41,843 nt of DNA from an uncultured archaeon (GTDB taxonomy: Archaea; Altiarchaeota; Altiarchaeia; IMC4; SCGC-AAA252-I15), in the NCBI GenBank assembly GCA_902384455.1, contig CABMCB010000069.1:1-41843 (forward strand). The letters are read 5' to 3'. Positions 21,158 through 30,496 of the stretch are shown in pieces (position 1 is the stretch's first letter; each line of letters starts with the position of its first letter). A program made the position numbers and the translations under genes. The notes under the pieces were generated by a model, which saw only the letters and a list, made by a program, of their open reading frames with translations, had not been told where the DNA came from and searched no databases.

Positions 21158-21388
21158 CTATTCTATCAGTCCTTGGTCTCTTGCCGCTTTAGCGACCGCC
21201 TCGAACTGTTTCAAGAGGAGTAGAAAGTTGGCGAAAGGGACCATCGTTGTCACATTATCGATTGTGAGCGCGGCATAGGGTTCGCCTGTGTTGTCGTCCT
21301 TTCCGAAGACGAGCATGGCGTAGGTCTCGTTGCCCTTATCATCACGCACGGTCCCGTCGAAGCATATCTGTTCTGTCACAACAACCAC
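21158..21388 (-). CDS. Hypothetical beta-rich protein, 76 aa
   Basis: Compact protein with strands YAMLVFGKDDNTGEPYAAL and TIDNVTTMVPFANFL followed by a C-terminal helix (KQFEAVAKAARDQG). The GTG start at 21388 is one of two possible; the other is GTG 21379. It directly follows the 625-residue gene and its stop touches the next start. Not recognised. Confidence 0.55.
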   Translation of the reverse strand: MVVVTEQICFDGTVRDDKGNETYAMLVFGKDDNTGEPYAALTIDNVTTMVPFANFLLLLKQFEAVAKAARDQGLIE

Positions 21389-21391
21389 CGC

Positions 21392-23269
21392 CTATAGGTT
21401 GTCTCGTCCCGCCCGGTTGTTCGCGTTGGCTCCGGGTAGGAACTCGGGGTGAGCCGCGGTCTTGCCTGCTCTGAGCGCGATGGCGTTCAGGAACCTGCAA
21501 TACCATTCCCGGCCCTTGGGTCCTGTCTGGATGGCGATGTGGTTCTTAAACTCGTCGACCACAGGGGCCAGGTCGAGCAGTTCCTTCGCTTCTTGGACAT
21601 CCTTCTCGGTCATGAGACCCGCCTTGACAGCGGCGGACACGAAGGCGTTGATTTGGTCAGCGGACCATGACGGGAAGGTGCCGAAGTCCTCGAGTATCTG
21701 CTTCAGGTCCGGGCGGGACATCTGCTTATCGAAGCCTTGCTCGGCCACATCGACTAATTTCTTTCGGTCTTCCGGTTTGGTAGCCAGTCCGAGATACAGA
21801 GTGCCTGCGACGGCTTCGGGAGCGGCGGAAGTGTCCCCGTCGGCCCATGCGACGATATAGGACGATACGGTCGTCATCTGTTCGAGGTATTGCTTAAGTT
21901 CGTCTGGAAGTTCTTTCATCGGTATCTCTCCTTGGTTAGCGACCTGCTGGGGTGCTACCGGGGCCTGCGCGGCGGGAGCGTTGCCAGGACAGGTGTCGGC
22001 GTGTGTTAGGAACTTCTCAATGGTCATCTGCTGGCCGCAACCGCATAGGACCAGGGTTCCCGGCGGTGGTGCCTTGGACTGCCGTGGAGGGGCCTGCGGG
22101 GCCGCTGGCGCGGGCGACGGCCTCGGGGCCGCCGGAGTGCCCATCGGCGACGGCGTGGCCGGAGAAGGCCGTGTGGGATAGAATCCTGGGCCTCCCGCTG
22201 GCGGGGCCTGCTGGGCGAGTCGCTGTGCGGCGTCCTGGGCCTGCTTCGCATCGAGGTCGGGTTTCTTGAGCGCCTTGGCAATCTCGGGAAGATACTCCTT
22301 CCCACGGTCCATTACCGTCTCAGCGATTTCCTTGGCGAACTTGAACTTCTTTTCGGACTGCTCGGCATCGAAGCGCTTCAGGGCAAGTTCTGGGGTGTCC
22401 GCGGACCCTCCGAGACCCGTGGCCTGGAAAGTGGCCTTGGCCTGGTTCATCGCTCCAAAGAGCGCGGTAATGGTCGCAAGAGCATTGGCAAGGTCGTTGC
22501 TCTGACCCTGGGATTTCTGGCCCCCGCCCTCGAGTTCGCGCTGGATGGCGTTGGCGGCCAGTTGCATCAACTTCTCGTCGCCGGTCTTCTTCGCCTGCTC
22601 GAAGAGATTGAGCGCTCGTTGAACGGGGTCGACAAGGAACTGACCGAGAGTGGCGCCCTGGGTCTGCGGTGCGCCTACGACGTTGGTCGGCCCGGTGGTG
22701 GTCCCAGCATCAATGGTGAAAGTGTTCACGAGGCGACCGTCGCCGTCTATGACCTGATATTCACCGGCACCCCACGCCAGAAATACTCTCGAAGGAACAT
22801 CATCGGAAGTTCGCGGCTTAAGTTCTGAACTCCAACCTTGAACCTCTTGCGGCAGAACGACCGTGTTCCCGTTGCGGTCGAATTGAGCAACCTTCTTTCG
22901 GAGACGATACGGTGGTCTGTCGCCAGAGTTGTGTTGAGCGGGACGACCCTCGCCGACACTTTCGGTCGGCGTCTGCTGTGGAGCGGTTGCCTGATTGTTC
23001 TCGATGGACCTTATTTTATCCTGCAAGGAGTCCATCTTCTCGCGCATGTCCTTAACGGCTTCAGACTTCGCGCGTTCTGTGTCGTAGTATTTTTGCTTCC
23101 AGAAGGCGGGGTCTTCGTCGGGTGAAGTGGGCGCGGGCGGGCGGCGCGGAGTCGGCTCTGGCTCTTCGTCGTCCTCGGCGTTCTCGTCGTCACGCTCGGC
23201 ATCGACGCCCTCGTCTTCATCGTCATCTTCCACTTCAACGTCCGGGTCCGGTCCCCGTTTCCTTGTCAT
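21392..23269 (-). CDS. Large modular protein with acidic, Pro/Ala and zinc-finger regions, 625 aa
   Basis: Unrecognised as a whole. Layout: acidic N-terminus (about 10-35, DVEVEDDDEDEG); coiled coil (60-90, AVKDMREKMDSLQDKI); a beta-rich domain (120-195); helical region (215-350); a Pro/Ala-rich linker (350-405); a C-C-x-H-x-C zinc finger (CGCGQQMTIEKFLTHADTC, about 408-427); another linker; and a helical C-terminal domain of about 170 residues. AGGAGG lies upstream. It has no membrane segment. The multi-domain, linker-rich plan suits a scaffold or DNA-bound hub protein, perhaps internal to the virion (inference). Confidence 0.6.
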   Translation of the reverse strand: MTRKRGPDPDVEVEDDDEDEGVDAERDDENAEDDEEPEPTPRRPPAPTSPDEDPAFWKQKYYDTERAKSEAVKDMREKMDSLQDKIRSIENNQATAPQQTPTESVGEGRPAQHNSGDRPPYRLRKKVAQFDRNGNTVVLPQEVQGWSSELKPRTSDDVPSRVFLAWGAGEYQVIDGDGRLVNTFTIDAGTTTGPTNVVGAPQTQGATLGQFLVDPVQRALNLFEQAKKTGDEKLMQLAANAIQRELEGGGQKSQGQSNDLANALATITALFGAMNQAKATFQATGLGGSADTPELALKRFDAEQSEKKFKFAKEIAETVMDRGKEYLPEIAKALKKPDLDAKQAQDAAQRLAQQAPPAGGPGFYPTRPSPATPSPMGTPAAPRPSPAPAAPQAPPRQSKAPPPGTLVLCGCGQQMTIEKFLTHADTCPGNAPAAQAPVAPQQVANQGEIPMKELPDELKQYLEQMTTVSSYIVAWADGDTSAAPEAVAGTLYLGLATKPEDRKKLVDVAEQGFDKQMSRPDLKQILEDFGTFPSWSADQINAFVSAAVKAGLMTEKDVQEAKELLDLAPVVDEFKNHIAIQTGPKGREWYCRFLNAIALRAGKTAAHPEFLPGANANNRAGRDNL

Positions 23270-23417
23270 GAGTCTCTCCTCCTGGTTTCTTTTTCTTTAA
23301 AATGATAACGACTTCACGACCGACCCAGGCGATAGGGGTATAGACGGCGCCAACATCGCCGTGCTTACCAACGGTACAAGTTTTGGTTGCGTCCCCCTCG
23401 ACTTTGAACTTGGGCAT
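23235..23417 (-). CDS. DUF2080/AbrB-like DNA-binding protein, 60 aa
   Basis: Pattern of AbrB-fold proteins of the DUF2080 type: KTCTVGKHGDVGAVYTPIA then WVGREVVIILKKK, in which V-Y-x-P-x-x-W-x-G is characteristic. ATG 23417 is chosen because the promoter at 23480 implies transcription starting near 23460, which removes the TTG at 23471; GGGG lies just upstream. The 3' end overlaps the 625-residue gene by 35 bases. Probably a regulator of the minus operon 23417-20126 and perhaps of the divergent plus operon. Confidence 0.7.
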   Translation of the reverse strand: MPKFKVEGDATKTCTVGKHGDVGAVYTPIAWVGREVVIILKKKKPGGETHDKETGTGPGR

Positions 23418-23474
23418 CCCCATTCCCCACGAAAGGTCGGTCCCTTTAATTCGATAGGAAGTATATGGCAAGGC

Positions 23475-23540
23475 CGGTATATTAAAGTATCGTCATCAAA
23501 GTTTTAAGTCCTGTGCTTTAACAAAAGGTATATTAACCCG
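23475..23540. promoter_or_regulatory. Divergent promoter pair with repeated GGTATATTAA
   Basis: The ten-base GGTATATTAA appears twice in the same orientation (23477-23486 and 23527-23536). Read on the minus strand the first copy gives CTTTAATATACC, a TATA box for 23417; the second is 25-30 bases before the ATG at 23562, implying a nearly leaderless plus transcript. The repeat may also be a regulator site. Confidence 0.55.
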
Positions 23541-23561
23541 GCTTGACAATATAGGGATGCT

Positions 23562-25307
23562 ATGACAGAGTGTGTTGTCTGCTCCAACCCGGCCACCAAC
23601 TATCTCATCAAGTCCGGTGACAGTCTTTGCGCGAGGTGCGTGAAGAACTTCAGGACCCTCGTGAGAATCAACGGGGGGCATGTTGATATGTCCCGGACCG
23701 GTCTGCTGGAAAGATTGAAGAAGATGGCGCACCCGGTGAAGTTTAGAACGGTTCGCCGGTGGAAGGCAAACCCGGTCGTGGTCGCTAATCCAGAAGATGT
23801 TCGTAAAACCCTAAAGAAAACAGGGCGTTCCGTTTTAGGAAGAATTTCCAAAGAACTTCGCGAGATAAGTCCAAACCGTCCGTGCGTCGTATGTGAAAAA
23901 TCGACAAATGTCTATTTTGAAGGAAAACCATACTGCTCGAAACACATGGAAGATATCCGAAAGAAAATTAGTAAACAACACGGTTTAAATCCAATAAAGG
24001 TCAACGGACGTGAAGAACCGAAAATGTACCTGGACGAGGGTCAGGCCAGAGAAATATACGAACAGATGAAGGCCGACGACCCGGACCGTATAGGGAACTT
24101 CGAGGAATGGAAACGGAGCGAGAAGGATATTTACACATTCGAGGTTCCTCCGAGTAATAATCCCACCGGTCCAAAATCTCGGTTTGACCATCACCGACAA
24201 ATACCGCCACAATGTTTTCAAACGATATCGTGGGCAACCGTACCCATCGAGCACACACCATACAAGGGAAAATATCGTGTCAAAGGTGCATTGGCGGTCA
24301 CGGGACGCCTCAAAAAGAAATGTGCAGATAGATGGGGCGAACGGGGCGTTCGTGTCTGGCGCAGGGCGTGGGCAATCCAGTCGATAATGACGCCGAAGAG
24401 CGCTGGAATGCGAACCACAAAGGGCGAGATGGCACTCGAGAACCCAGGGTTCAAACCGACGCTCATGGCCAAAACGATTATCAAAAAGTTCGGGACATCC
24501 TTCAGGGAAATGGAAGATTGGATGTCGAGTCACGGGATGAGCAACAAGTCGGTCGCGAAGGTCTTTAAAAACCCAAAGAAGGGCGCGAAGAAGACCTACA
24601 GAATGGAAGACTTCGATGTCATGGGTCCCGATGAGATAAACGACCCCAGGATAGCGTACATATTTATGTCGAAAGATGGACAGGTGTCGGGAAATCTCTT
24701 TTGGGAAGAAGGAAAACAACCGCATGTGAGGGGTCTTGTGGGGGAAACGGGAACCATAGAATATAAATATCCCATGAACGCTCCCGCCACGATTCCGAAG
24801 GACCCGGTATCTTATCTCGAAGATTTCGTCAAGCGTATAAATCGTGGCTTGTATGAGAACCCTTCGGCGAAGGACATCGAAAAGGAAGCAAAAGAACACC
24901 CGTGGCTCACGAAGTCTGAGGCGCGGCGCGTCGCAGAAGACCATGAGCGACTCGGTGTCAAAAATCCCGAGGAAAAGGATTTCACAAAACCGTTCTGGAC
25001 AAGAAAAGTGACTAAACTGAGCATCCGTACGGTGGGTTTTCAAGACTTATTGCGGGAGGACGGGCGTTTCCTCTATATCACTTTAGACGACGGTTCGGTA
25101 TACAATTTTATAGTTTCCGACCCGAATCTGACGGTGAAACAACTGGCGCAATACAAAGGACAACCGTATGGTGAAATATACAAATTCATAAATTCTTCTG
25201 AAAAGTTTCACACGAAGCACAACCCTCACGTGATACTTCACGAAACCGAGTTGCCGAACCCCGCAGACGACCCGACGGTTTATTATGGCGGCGGACCGGA
25301 GGGGTAA
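23562..25307 (+). CDS. Double zinc-finger protein, 581 aa
   Basis: Unknown protein with two treble-clef-like N-terminal zinc fingers: CVVCSNPATNYLI...CARC (residues about 4-26) and CVVCEKSTNVYF...CSKH (about 108-128). The middle includes a region PKKGAKKTYRMEDFDVMGP and a helical part ending in HPWLTKSEARRVAEDHERL. No ribosome binding site; the TATA box is close, so the transcript is probably nearly leaderless. It leads the operon with the HARE-HTH/MoxR, peptidase, VWA and acidic genes, two bases from the MoxR start's ribosome site, and may be the regulatory or target-recognition subunit of that system. Confidence 0.65.
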   Translation: MTECVVCSNPATNYLIKSGDSLCARCVKNFRTLVRINGGHVDMSRTGLLERLKKMAHPVKFRTVRRWKANPVVVANPEDVRKTLKKTGRSVLGRISKELREISPNRPCVVCEKSTNVYFEGKPYCSKHMEDIRKKISKQHGLNPIKVNGREEPKMYLDEGQAREIYEQMKADDPDRIGNFEEWKRSEKDIYTFEVPPSNNPTGPKSRFDHHRQIPPQCFQTISWATVPIEHTPYKGKYRVKGALAVTGRLKKKCADRWGERGVRVWRRAWAIQSIMTPKSAGMRTTKGEMALENPGFKPTLMAKTIIKKFGTSFREMEDWMSSHGMSNKSVAKVFKNPKKGAKKTYRMEDFDVMGPDEINDPRIAYIFMSKDGQVSGNLFWEEGKQPHVRGLVGETGTIEYKYPMNAPATIPKDPVSYLEDFVKRINRGLYENPSAKDIEKEAKEHPWLTKSEARRVAEDHERLGVKNPEEKDFTKPFWTRKVTKLSIRTVGFQDLLREDGRFLYITLDDGSVYNFIVSDPNLTVKQLAQYKGQPYGEIYKFINSSEKFHTKHNPHVILHETELPNPADDPTVYYGGGPEG

Positions 25308-25308
25308 G

Positions 25309-28095
25309 ATGCCCAGACGGAATCCGAGTCTATACGGTGACGCTATAGAAAAGTTCTTGCGCGGGCACGGCGGGTCTGCTACCAACGAAGCGGTCTATAG
25401 GGCGGTGGCGAAAGAACTCAATAAATCAGACAACAACAATTTCCGCGCCACGGTTAGGAATGTCCTACAAAAAGACGGACGGTTCTTTTCGACGCAGAAG
25501 GGTATCTGGAAACTAAAAGACTATAAACCCAGCAAACCGGTGCCAGTGCCGTCGACGCCGACGGGCACATCGAAGATGCCTCTTGATAATATATTACGAG
25601 GAGATATAATTAAAATCGGACCCTACGCGGGAGACGCATATCGATTCGGAGCAGTTCACAGAATCGGTTCCTGGTATGGTGGTAAGAACGCCGATAAGTA
25701 CGCGTCGATAATATGGGCAATCTGGGAGAACAGTATGGATGACGCGAGTAACGCATACATATTATCTACCATTCAAGAACTGAAACCTACGAGAGAGGGC
25801 GGAAAGTTGACCAGCGAAGATTATAACAATTTTCAAGTGGTCAATAAGGTGGGATGGGTCACGCCTAAATATACGACACCCCCACCCGCAGAACCGAAAC
25901 CGGCAGAACCGGCCCCACCACCGACGCCCACACCGGCGGCCCCGCCAACGACTCCACCGCCGCCGACCCCGCCGCAGGGAAGAGATGTCGATATCTACGC
26001 TTCGTGTTATAAGGGTCGTCAGACACGAATCAGAGCGCCGTTACCAGACTATTTCGTGAGTCGAAACCAGACATATAATGAACACTGGTCCACAGACGAA
26101 GATGTTCATATTCTAAAAATTACAATATTCGACGAGACGCAACAGGTCTTTGCTCTTATTCAAAACAAGAACGACGAGATGTGGACCATAGGTATCGACT
26201 TGCTCGATTGTAGCAAGACGCCAGAGCCACCGGCGGAACCGCCCGCGGAGCCGCCGAAGCCGGTAGAACCGCCAAAGCCAGTAGAGCCAGACGAAGTCGT
26301 GGACTACGTCACAAAATCTACACAGCAGGACCCTAAAACAGCAGAAGAAATTGGCGCGATAATAAGCGGTCTGAACAAAAACCACGGCGGAGATATATTT
26401 GAATATATACGCAGACTGATGAACTCTGTCCGACACAGGTTCATGTTTCCACAGAAGACCGACTCGGACGTTTTCTTCTCTGCGTGGTTTATGCGCGACG
26501 GTTCATTGGTGCTCAAAGGTGCTCCCGGAACTGGTAAAACCGTTCTACTCACGCTCACGGCGCTGTCGTTGTCCGGTGCGGACTGGAAGACGGCGGGAAT
26601 CAAGAAACTAAAGCACTGTCTTGAATATCTCGGGGCTAACGACTATTACGGGGTCGCACAACACAACGCCGACAAGGAACCAGAAGACGTGTTCTTTTAC
26701 ACAAACATCGCCATAAACAAAAAGAGCGCACCCGACAAACTCGGCGCGGACGGAAAATTCTACGACGAGGTCGCCAAGTACGATTTCGCCCCGGAGACAC
26801 GTCCTATAGTGAACTGTTTCATCAAACTGCACAACGAGGCAAACAGGGTCGGAGCCAACGTTGCAGATGCGCTTCTCGGCCTACTCAGCGAAAAACGGGT
26901 CGAATATAAGGGAAAGTTCTTCGAAAGTCCCAGAACAACTAAACACCCAGATTGGGACGAGTTCGAAGTCGGTCATCTGAACTTCTTCGACTACAACCCA
27001 CACCTCGATGTAGAGGGTCATGAAATGGACCGGGCACTGCTCGACAGAATTAAAGTTGGGATATTCCTGAGTGGTGGAAACGTCGGTGTCCGATATAAAA
27101 TACTGAGGGGTCGCAGGGACGCGACGAAAGGCATTCCGACCGCCTACTTTGAGGATATACTGAACGGTAGAGTAGACCCGCTTGACCCGAACACGGTCAT
27201 GTCTATATGGGAGATTACAGACCGGGTGTTCATAGACGATGAAGCACTGCGTTGGATATCGTATTTTACAAACCTACCAAATTTCACTATACGAAAATAT
27301 AAATCGTCTTCATATTACAGGGTTACATTCAAGAAAGATGACCTCGGGCAATTGAAACAGGAACTCGAACCGTTTGACACTTACATAGACACGACCATGA
27401 TATCATACCGTCCTGCGAAAGATAACATGGACTCCGCCGCCGGAAAACTGAAATCGGGCGTGAATGTGCTCGATAAGTATTCGGCTATAGATTCTTTGAA
27501 CCGGCCTCTTGGTAGCAGGTCGGAAGAATCGTTGATGGACCTCGTCAAGGCGGTCGTGTTCTACAATTATTGCATGGCACCCCCGGAAGAGCGAAAGAAA
27601 ATGCGTCTCGAGTTCAGGGTCGACGACCCGTCGCTCCCAGACGGTGAACGGGCACAGAAGAGACTCGCCAAGATAGAACAAATCCTCGACTTACTCCCAT
27701 ATGTCCTCGACCACCGTGTCAATTTGGGTGTTGAAAAAGACATACAACAGAATTTCTTAAACTTCGGTCATTTCATATCGTTCTATTTCAAGCCGGTCAT
27801 CTTCAAGGACCCGGAGATGCAACCAATCTGGTTGAAGGCGATGCAAGTGATGGGCGAACTGACATATATAGACCAGAAAGACGATAAGAAAGTCGGCGCC
27901 TATCTGAAGAAATACAAAGATACCAAAACGAAGAGGCCGTCGGTTAGGATATCCGATGCTCGCAAGGTCGAGTTCATCGAGCGCATGGTCGAGAAAATGG
28001 GCAACACCAAAACCGCGGACGAGGTTCTGACCATGTTCAAGGGGGATATATTCCTTAACCAATTTTATCTCATGTCAGGAGCAACGGATGATTAG
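25309..28095 (+). CDS. HARE-HTH / MoxR-like AAA+ ATPase, 928 aa
   Basis: N-terminal residues 9-72 match a HARE-HTH domain: AIEKFLRGHGGSATNEAVY ... NVLQKDGRFFSTQKGIWKL. Two further N-terminal regions separated by proline linkers (about 195-225 and 305-325) are beta-rich. The C-terminal AAA+ module has Walker A GAPGTGKT (404-411). The MoxR-type second motif FIKLHNEANRVGANVADALL has Asn 509-Glu 510 where most members have Asp-Glu. HARE-HTH domains bind DNA; MoxR ATPases remodel partner proteins through VWA co-factors. GGAGGGG lies upstream. Joined with 28107 and 28859 in tight spacing. Confidence 0.88.
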   Translation: MPRRNPSLYGDAIEKFLRGHGGSATNEAVYRAVAKELNKSDNNNFRATVRNVLQKDGRFFSTQKGIWKLKDYKPSKPVPVPSTPTGTSKMPLDNILRGDIIKIGPYAGDAYRFGAVHRIGSWYGGKNADKYASIIWAIWENSMDDASNAYILSTIQELKPTREGGKLTSEDYNNFQVVNKVGWVTPKYTTPPPAEPKPAEPAPPPTPTPAAPPTTPPPPTPPQGRDVDIYASCYKGRQTRIRAPLPDYFVSRNQTYNEHWSTDEDVHILKITIFDETQQVFALIQNKNDEMWTIGIDLLDCSKTPEPPAEPPAEPPKPVEPPKPVEPDEVVDYVTKSTQQDPKTAEEIGAIISGLNKNHGGDIFEYIRRLMNSVRHRFMFPQKTDSDVFFSAWFMRDGSLVLKGAPGTGKTVLLTLTALSLSGADWKTAGIKKLKHCLEYLGANDYYGVAQHNADKEPEDVFFYTNIAINKKSAPDKLGADGKFYDEVAKYDFAPETRPIVNCFIKLHNEANRVGANVADALLGLLSEKRVEYKGKFFESPRTTKHPDWDEFEVGHLNFFDYNPHLDVEGHEMDRALLDRIKVGIFLSGGNVGVRYKILRGRRDATKGIPTAYFEDILNGRVDPLDPNTVMSIWEITDRVFIDDEALRWISYFTNLPNFTIRKYKSSSYYRVTFKKDDLGQLKQELEPFDTYIDTTMISYRPAKDNMDSAAGKLKSGVNVLDKYSAIDSLNRPLGSRSEESLMDLVKAVVFYNYCMAPPEERKKMRLEFRVDDPSLPDGERAQKRLAKIEQILDLLPYVLDHRVNLGVEKDIQQNFLNFGHFISFYFKPVIFKDPEMQPIWLKAMQVMGELTYIDQKDDKKVGAYLKKYKDTKTKRPSVRISDARKVEFIERMVEKMGNTKTADEVLTMFKGDIFLNQFYLMSGATDD

Positions 28096-28106
28096 GGGGT
28101 CTGACC

Positions 28107-28862
28107 GTGCCGATAACAGCAGAAGAGGCGCGGACGGCCTTTGGAAAAATCATGGCCGCGCATCCGGCTCCGATTAGGATGGTTCTGTTCAAGGACCAGC
28201 ATGAACATATAACAAGCACGGGAGAATCTGTGCCCGCGCCAGCGTACTACACCGCCGGTACGATATATGCGGTTCTGGACAATCTTACTACGGTCGACAT
28301 CATGACCTTCGTGCTCGCGCATGAAGTGGGACACCAATATTTCGACCCAGGAAATATAGTCGTCTCGTATATAGCGAGTTATTTGTATCTCAAAAAGAGC
28401 AACAAGTTGGACAATAGATTGGCATTTCGTCGGATGTCTGGAATACAGAACGGCTATTCCGACGCGGTGGTCAACTGCGTCACGATGTACGACACGGCGT
28501 ACGATAAACAGTTTGGTAAGGGCGCACTCGAGAAAGTCATGGTCGAGGCATATTCGTTGACGTCATCATATATAGACGGTGTAAAAATAGACCCGACAAA
28601 CGCCCTGCGTTTGAAATTCATCAACGCCTTCATGGCAATGTGGTATGTCAGAAACCATGAGCCGGAAGTATACCGAAGCGTCCGAGAAAAAGTCAACAAA
28701 GACCCAACGTTGGCGCGTATTGTAGAACTCGTGGAAAAACTGGCGGTAGAACGAGACCTTGCCGTTCGAGACGTCCAGGCGTATTACGACATCGCCGTTG
28801 AACTGTTCGAGAAGTTCGACCAGGTGGGCGTTATCGATTTTGGGGGGGTAGAAAAACTATGA
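28107..28862 (+). CDS. HExxH zinc metallopeptidase, 251 aa
   Basis: Zincin motif HEVGHQYFDPGN (His 72, Glu 73, His 76; the third ligand is possibly Asp 80 or a residue farther on) within a fold with strands AGTIYAVLDNLTTVD. The C-terminal half is helical. There is no signal peptide, so it acts in the cytoplasm. GTG start 28107 is preceded by GGGGG; the end overlaps the next gene by four bases (ATGA). Its strict link to the MoxR ATPase and VWA-like protein suggests that proteolysis is gated by the ATPase. The target is unknown. Confidence 0.85.
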   Translation: MPITAEEARTAFGKIMAAHPAPIRMVLFKDQHEHITSTGESVPAPAYYTAGTIYAVLDNLTTVDIMTFVLAHEVGHQYFDPGNIVVSYIASYLYLKKSNKLDNRLAFRRMSGIQNGYSDAVVNCVTMYDTAYDKQFGKGALEKVMVEAYSLTSSYIDGVKIDPTNALRLKFINAFMAMWYVRNHEPEVYRSVREKVNKDPTLARIVELVEKLAVERDLAVRDVQAYYDIAVELFEKFDQVGVIDFGGVEKL

Positions 28863-30496
28863 CTCTTCCGAATTTTGAAATATATCGTCCTGGTTCAAAA
28901 TGGAGCATCAGCGACCAAGAATGGGAGTGTATGATGCTTAAACTAATTACTATGTGGGACTCTTACGTTTACGAATATAATAGTTACATCGTATCAAAAG
29001 TTAAGGCGTCGGTTCTTAAAAATATGATTCCTCCGGTTCATTTGTCGAGAAGTAGTCCTGTAAAGACGGAGGGTCGTTGGGCACAAAAGGACGGTCTCGA
29101 CCCGGACGACAGGAGACCGAATTTTGTAAGGAGCCTGACGACATACGGCGACCTGTTTTTCGGGACGCCGATGGGCAAGCACAGAGAGTTCAGAGAAGGC
29201 AGGGGAAGAAAGTTCTCAAAGGCGGGGTCGTTCGTAATATTCTGGGACCTCGACCGAGATATGGACGGCGGGATGCACCCGAGATGTAAGATAAGCAAAC
29301 AATATTTTTACAATTCACTCGCGGCGGTTTACGCACTGACGGAAGAAGCAAAAGAACGCGGGGACCTGTTGACCTTTATAACCATGCCGGGAAGCATAGA
29401 CGGTATCGTACCCGCGCACGACACACCAGAAATGAGAAAGGCGCCGGTCATGCCGATGCTGTTATCGACACCGCCTCTTGACAGAGTCATGCAAATCAAG
29501 GTCAAAAAGGCGCTACAGAGACTACCGTTGAAACACGGACGTCGCGGACCGTCGTATAGAAAAGCCTTCAAGGATTTGAACAATGTGGGTCCGAATTTGG
29601 TGAAGACTTTCGACGAGAGTCGAGACATATTTGAATATGGTCCGAACTATTACGGAAGCGTAGACCCTATGGCGACCGACGGTCTAATCGAGGACGAATG
29701 GAAGGCCGATATACTTGCCAGACTGATAAATCCCATCAGCGAATCTGAAAGGTTTGGAAGGATTTCAAAATATTATTGGTGGATAAACACGGACAGATAC
29801 GATGAAATTCTCGACGAGATATTACACTTCAAATGGGAATATCACGATTCCGCGACATCATTCTGGGCGTGTGTGAGCACGTTGAGGAAACTCTTGCTCG
29901 AAATCAAGCCTGCGAGGCGAGGCGTGTTGATATTGGTTACGTCGCTGGCACATATGTGCTTTTTCTGGCCGGGATATCACTACTACGCTGACATTGCACG
30001 AGACTATGATATGTATATCGTCGATGTAGGCGATGTCAACTGGTCGCAGGTGTTTCGTAGAGAACCAACGTTACAGACCATGAACGGGCCGATGTTTAAT
30101 TATGTCCACGTCAACACTCTCGTGGACATAACGGTATCCCCCCAGGGGTTTAGAAAGTTCGAGAACCTTAGTATTATCGTGTCCAAGAAGTTTGACCCCA
30201 AATCGGAAGTAGAAGTTCATATCAACTTGAACGACGGAGCCAAAACCGCGTCGTATCACAGCGACAACTACCCGACGATAAGCGAACTCCAGGCCGCCGT
30301 ATCGAGAGACTTCCCCGAACTCGCCGTATCAAGGGACACGTCGCCCTCGTACAAAGTCTCGGACATGACTGCAGGCGACCACGTGATTACTTATCCCGAT
30401 GGAATTATATGCCTGTCCGGATATGACCTTGAGAACCTGACGTACAAAATGATGAAGATGATAGGAGGTCACATGAATGGCGTTACCGTCACCTGA
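28859..30496 (+). CDS. VWA-like protein with degenerate MIDAS, 545 aa
   Basis: Rossmann-like VWA order: first strand SFVIFWDLDRDMDGGMH (Asp 130, 132, 134, 136 in place of the DxSxS site), a helix (KQYFYNSLAAVYALTEEAK), a strand DLLTFITMPGS, and later RGVLILVTSLAHMCFF and YDMYIVDVGDVNW. The usual TDG is TSL, so metal binding is altered. As in CobT, ViaA and NorD, it would be the VWA partner of the MoxR ATPase. A four-base overlap with the peptidase upstream and a 20-base overlap with the acidic protein downstream indicate a single functional block. Confidence 0.72.
   Translation: MTLPNFEIYRPGSKWSISDQEWECMMLKLITMWDSYVYEYNSYIVSKVKASVLKNMIPPVHLSRSSPVKTEGRWAQKDGLDPDDRRPNFVRSLTTYGDLFFGTPMGKHREFREGRGRKFSKAGSFVIFWDLDRDMDGGMHPRCKISKQYFYNSLAAVYALTEEAKERGDLLTFITMPGSIDGIVPAHDTPEMRKAPVMPMLLSTPPLDRVMQIKVKKALQRLPLKHGRRGPSYRKAFKDLNNVGPNLVKTFDESRDIFEYGPNYYGSVDPMATDGLIEDEWKADILARLINPISESERFGRISKYYWWINTDRYDEILDEILHFKWEYHDSATSFWACVSTLRKLLLEIKPARRGVLILVTSLAHMCFFWPGYHYYADIARDYDMYIVDVGDVNWSQVFRREPTLQTMNGPMFNYVHVNTLVDITVSPQGFRKFENLSIIVSKKFDPKSEVEVHINLNDGAKTASYHSDNYPTISELQAAVSRDFPELAVSRDTSPSYKVSDMTAGDHVITYPDGIICLSGYDLENLTYKMMKMIGGHMNGVTVT

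Noticed and set aside
23985..25043. 352-residue minus-strand frame
   Set aside because: It lies fully opposite the zinc-finger gene, which has a promoter, domain motifs and operon continuity; the reverse frame has odd composition and no motif.
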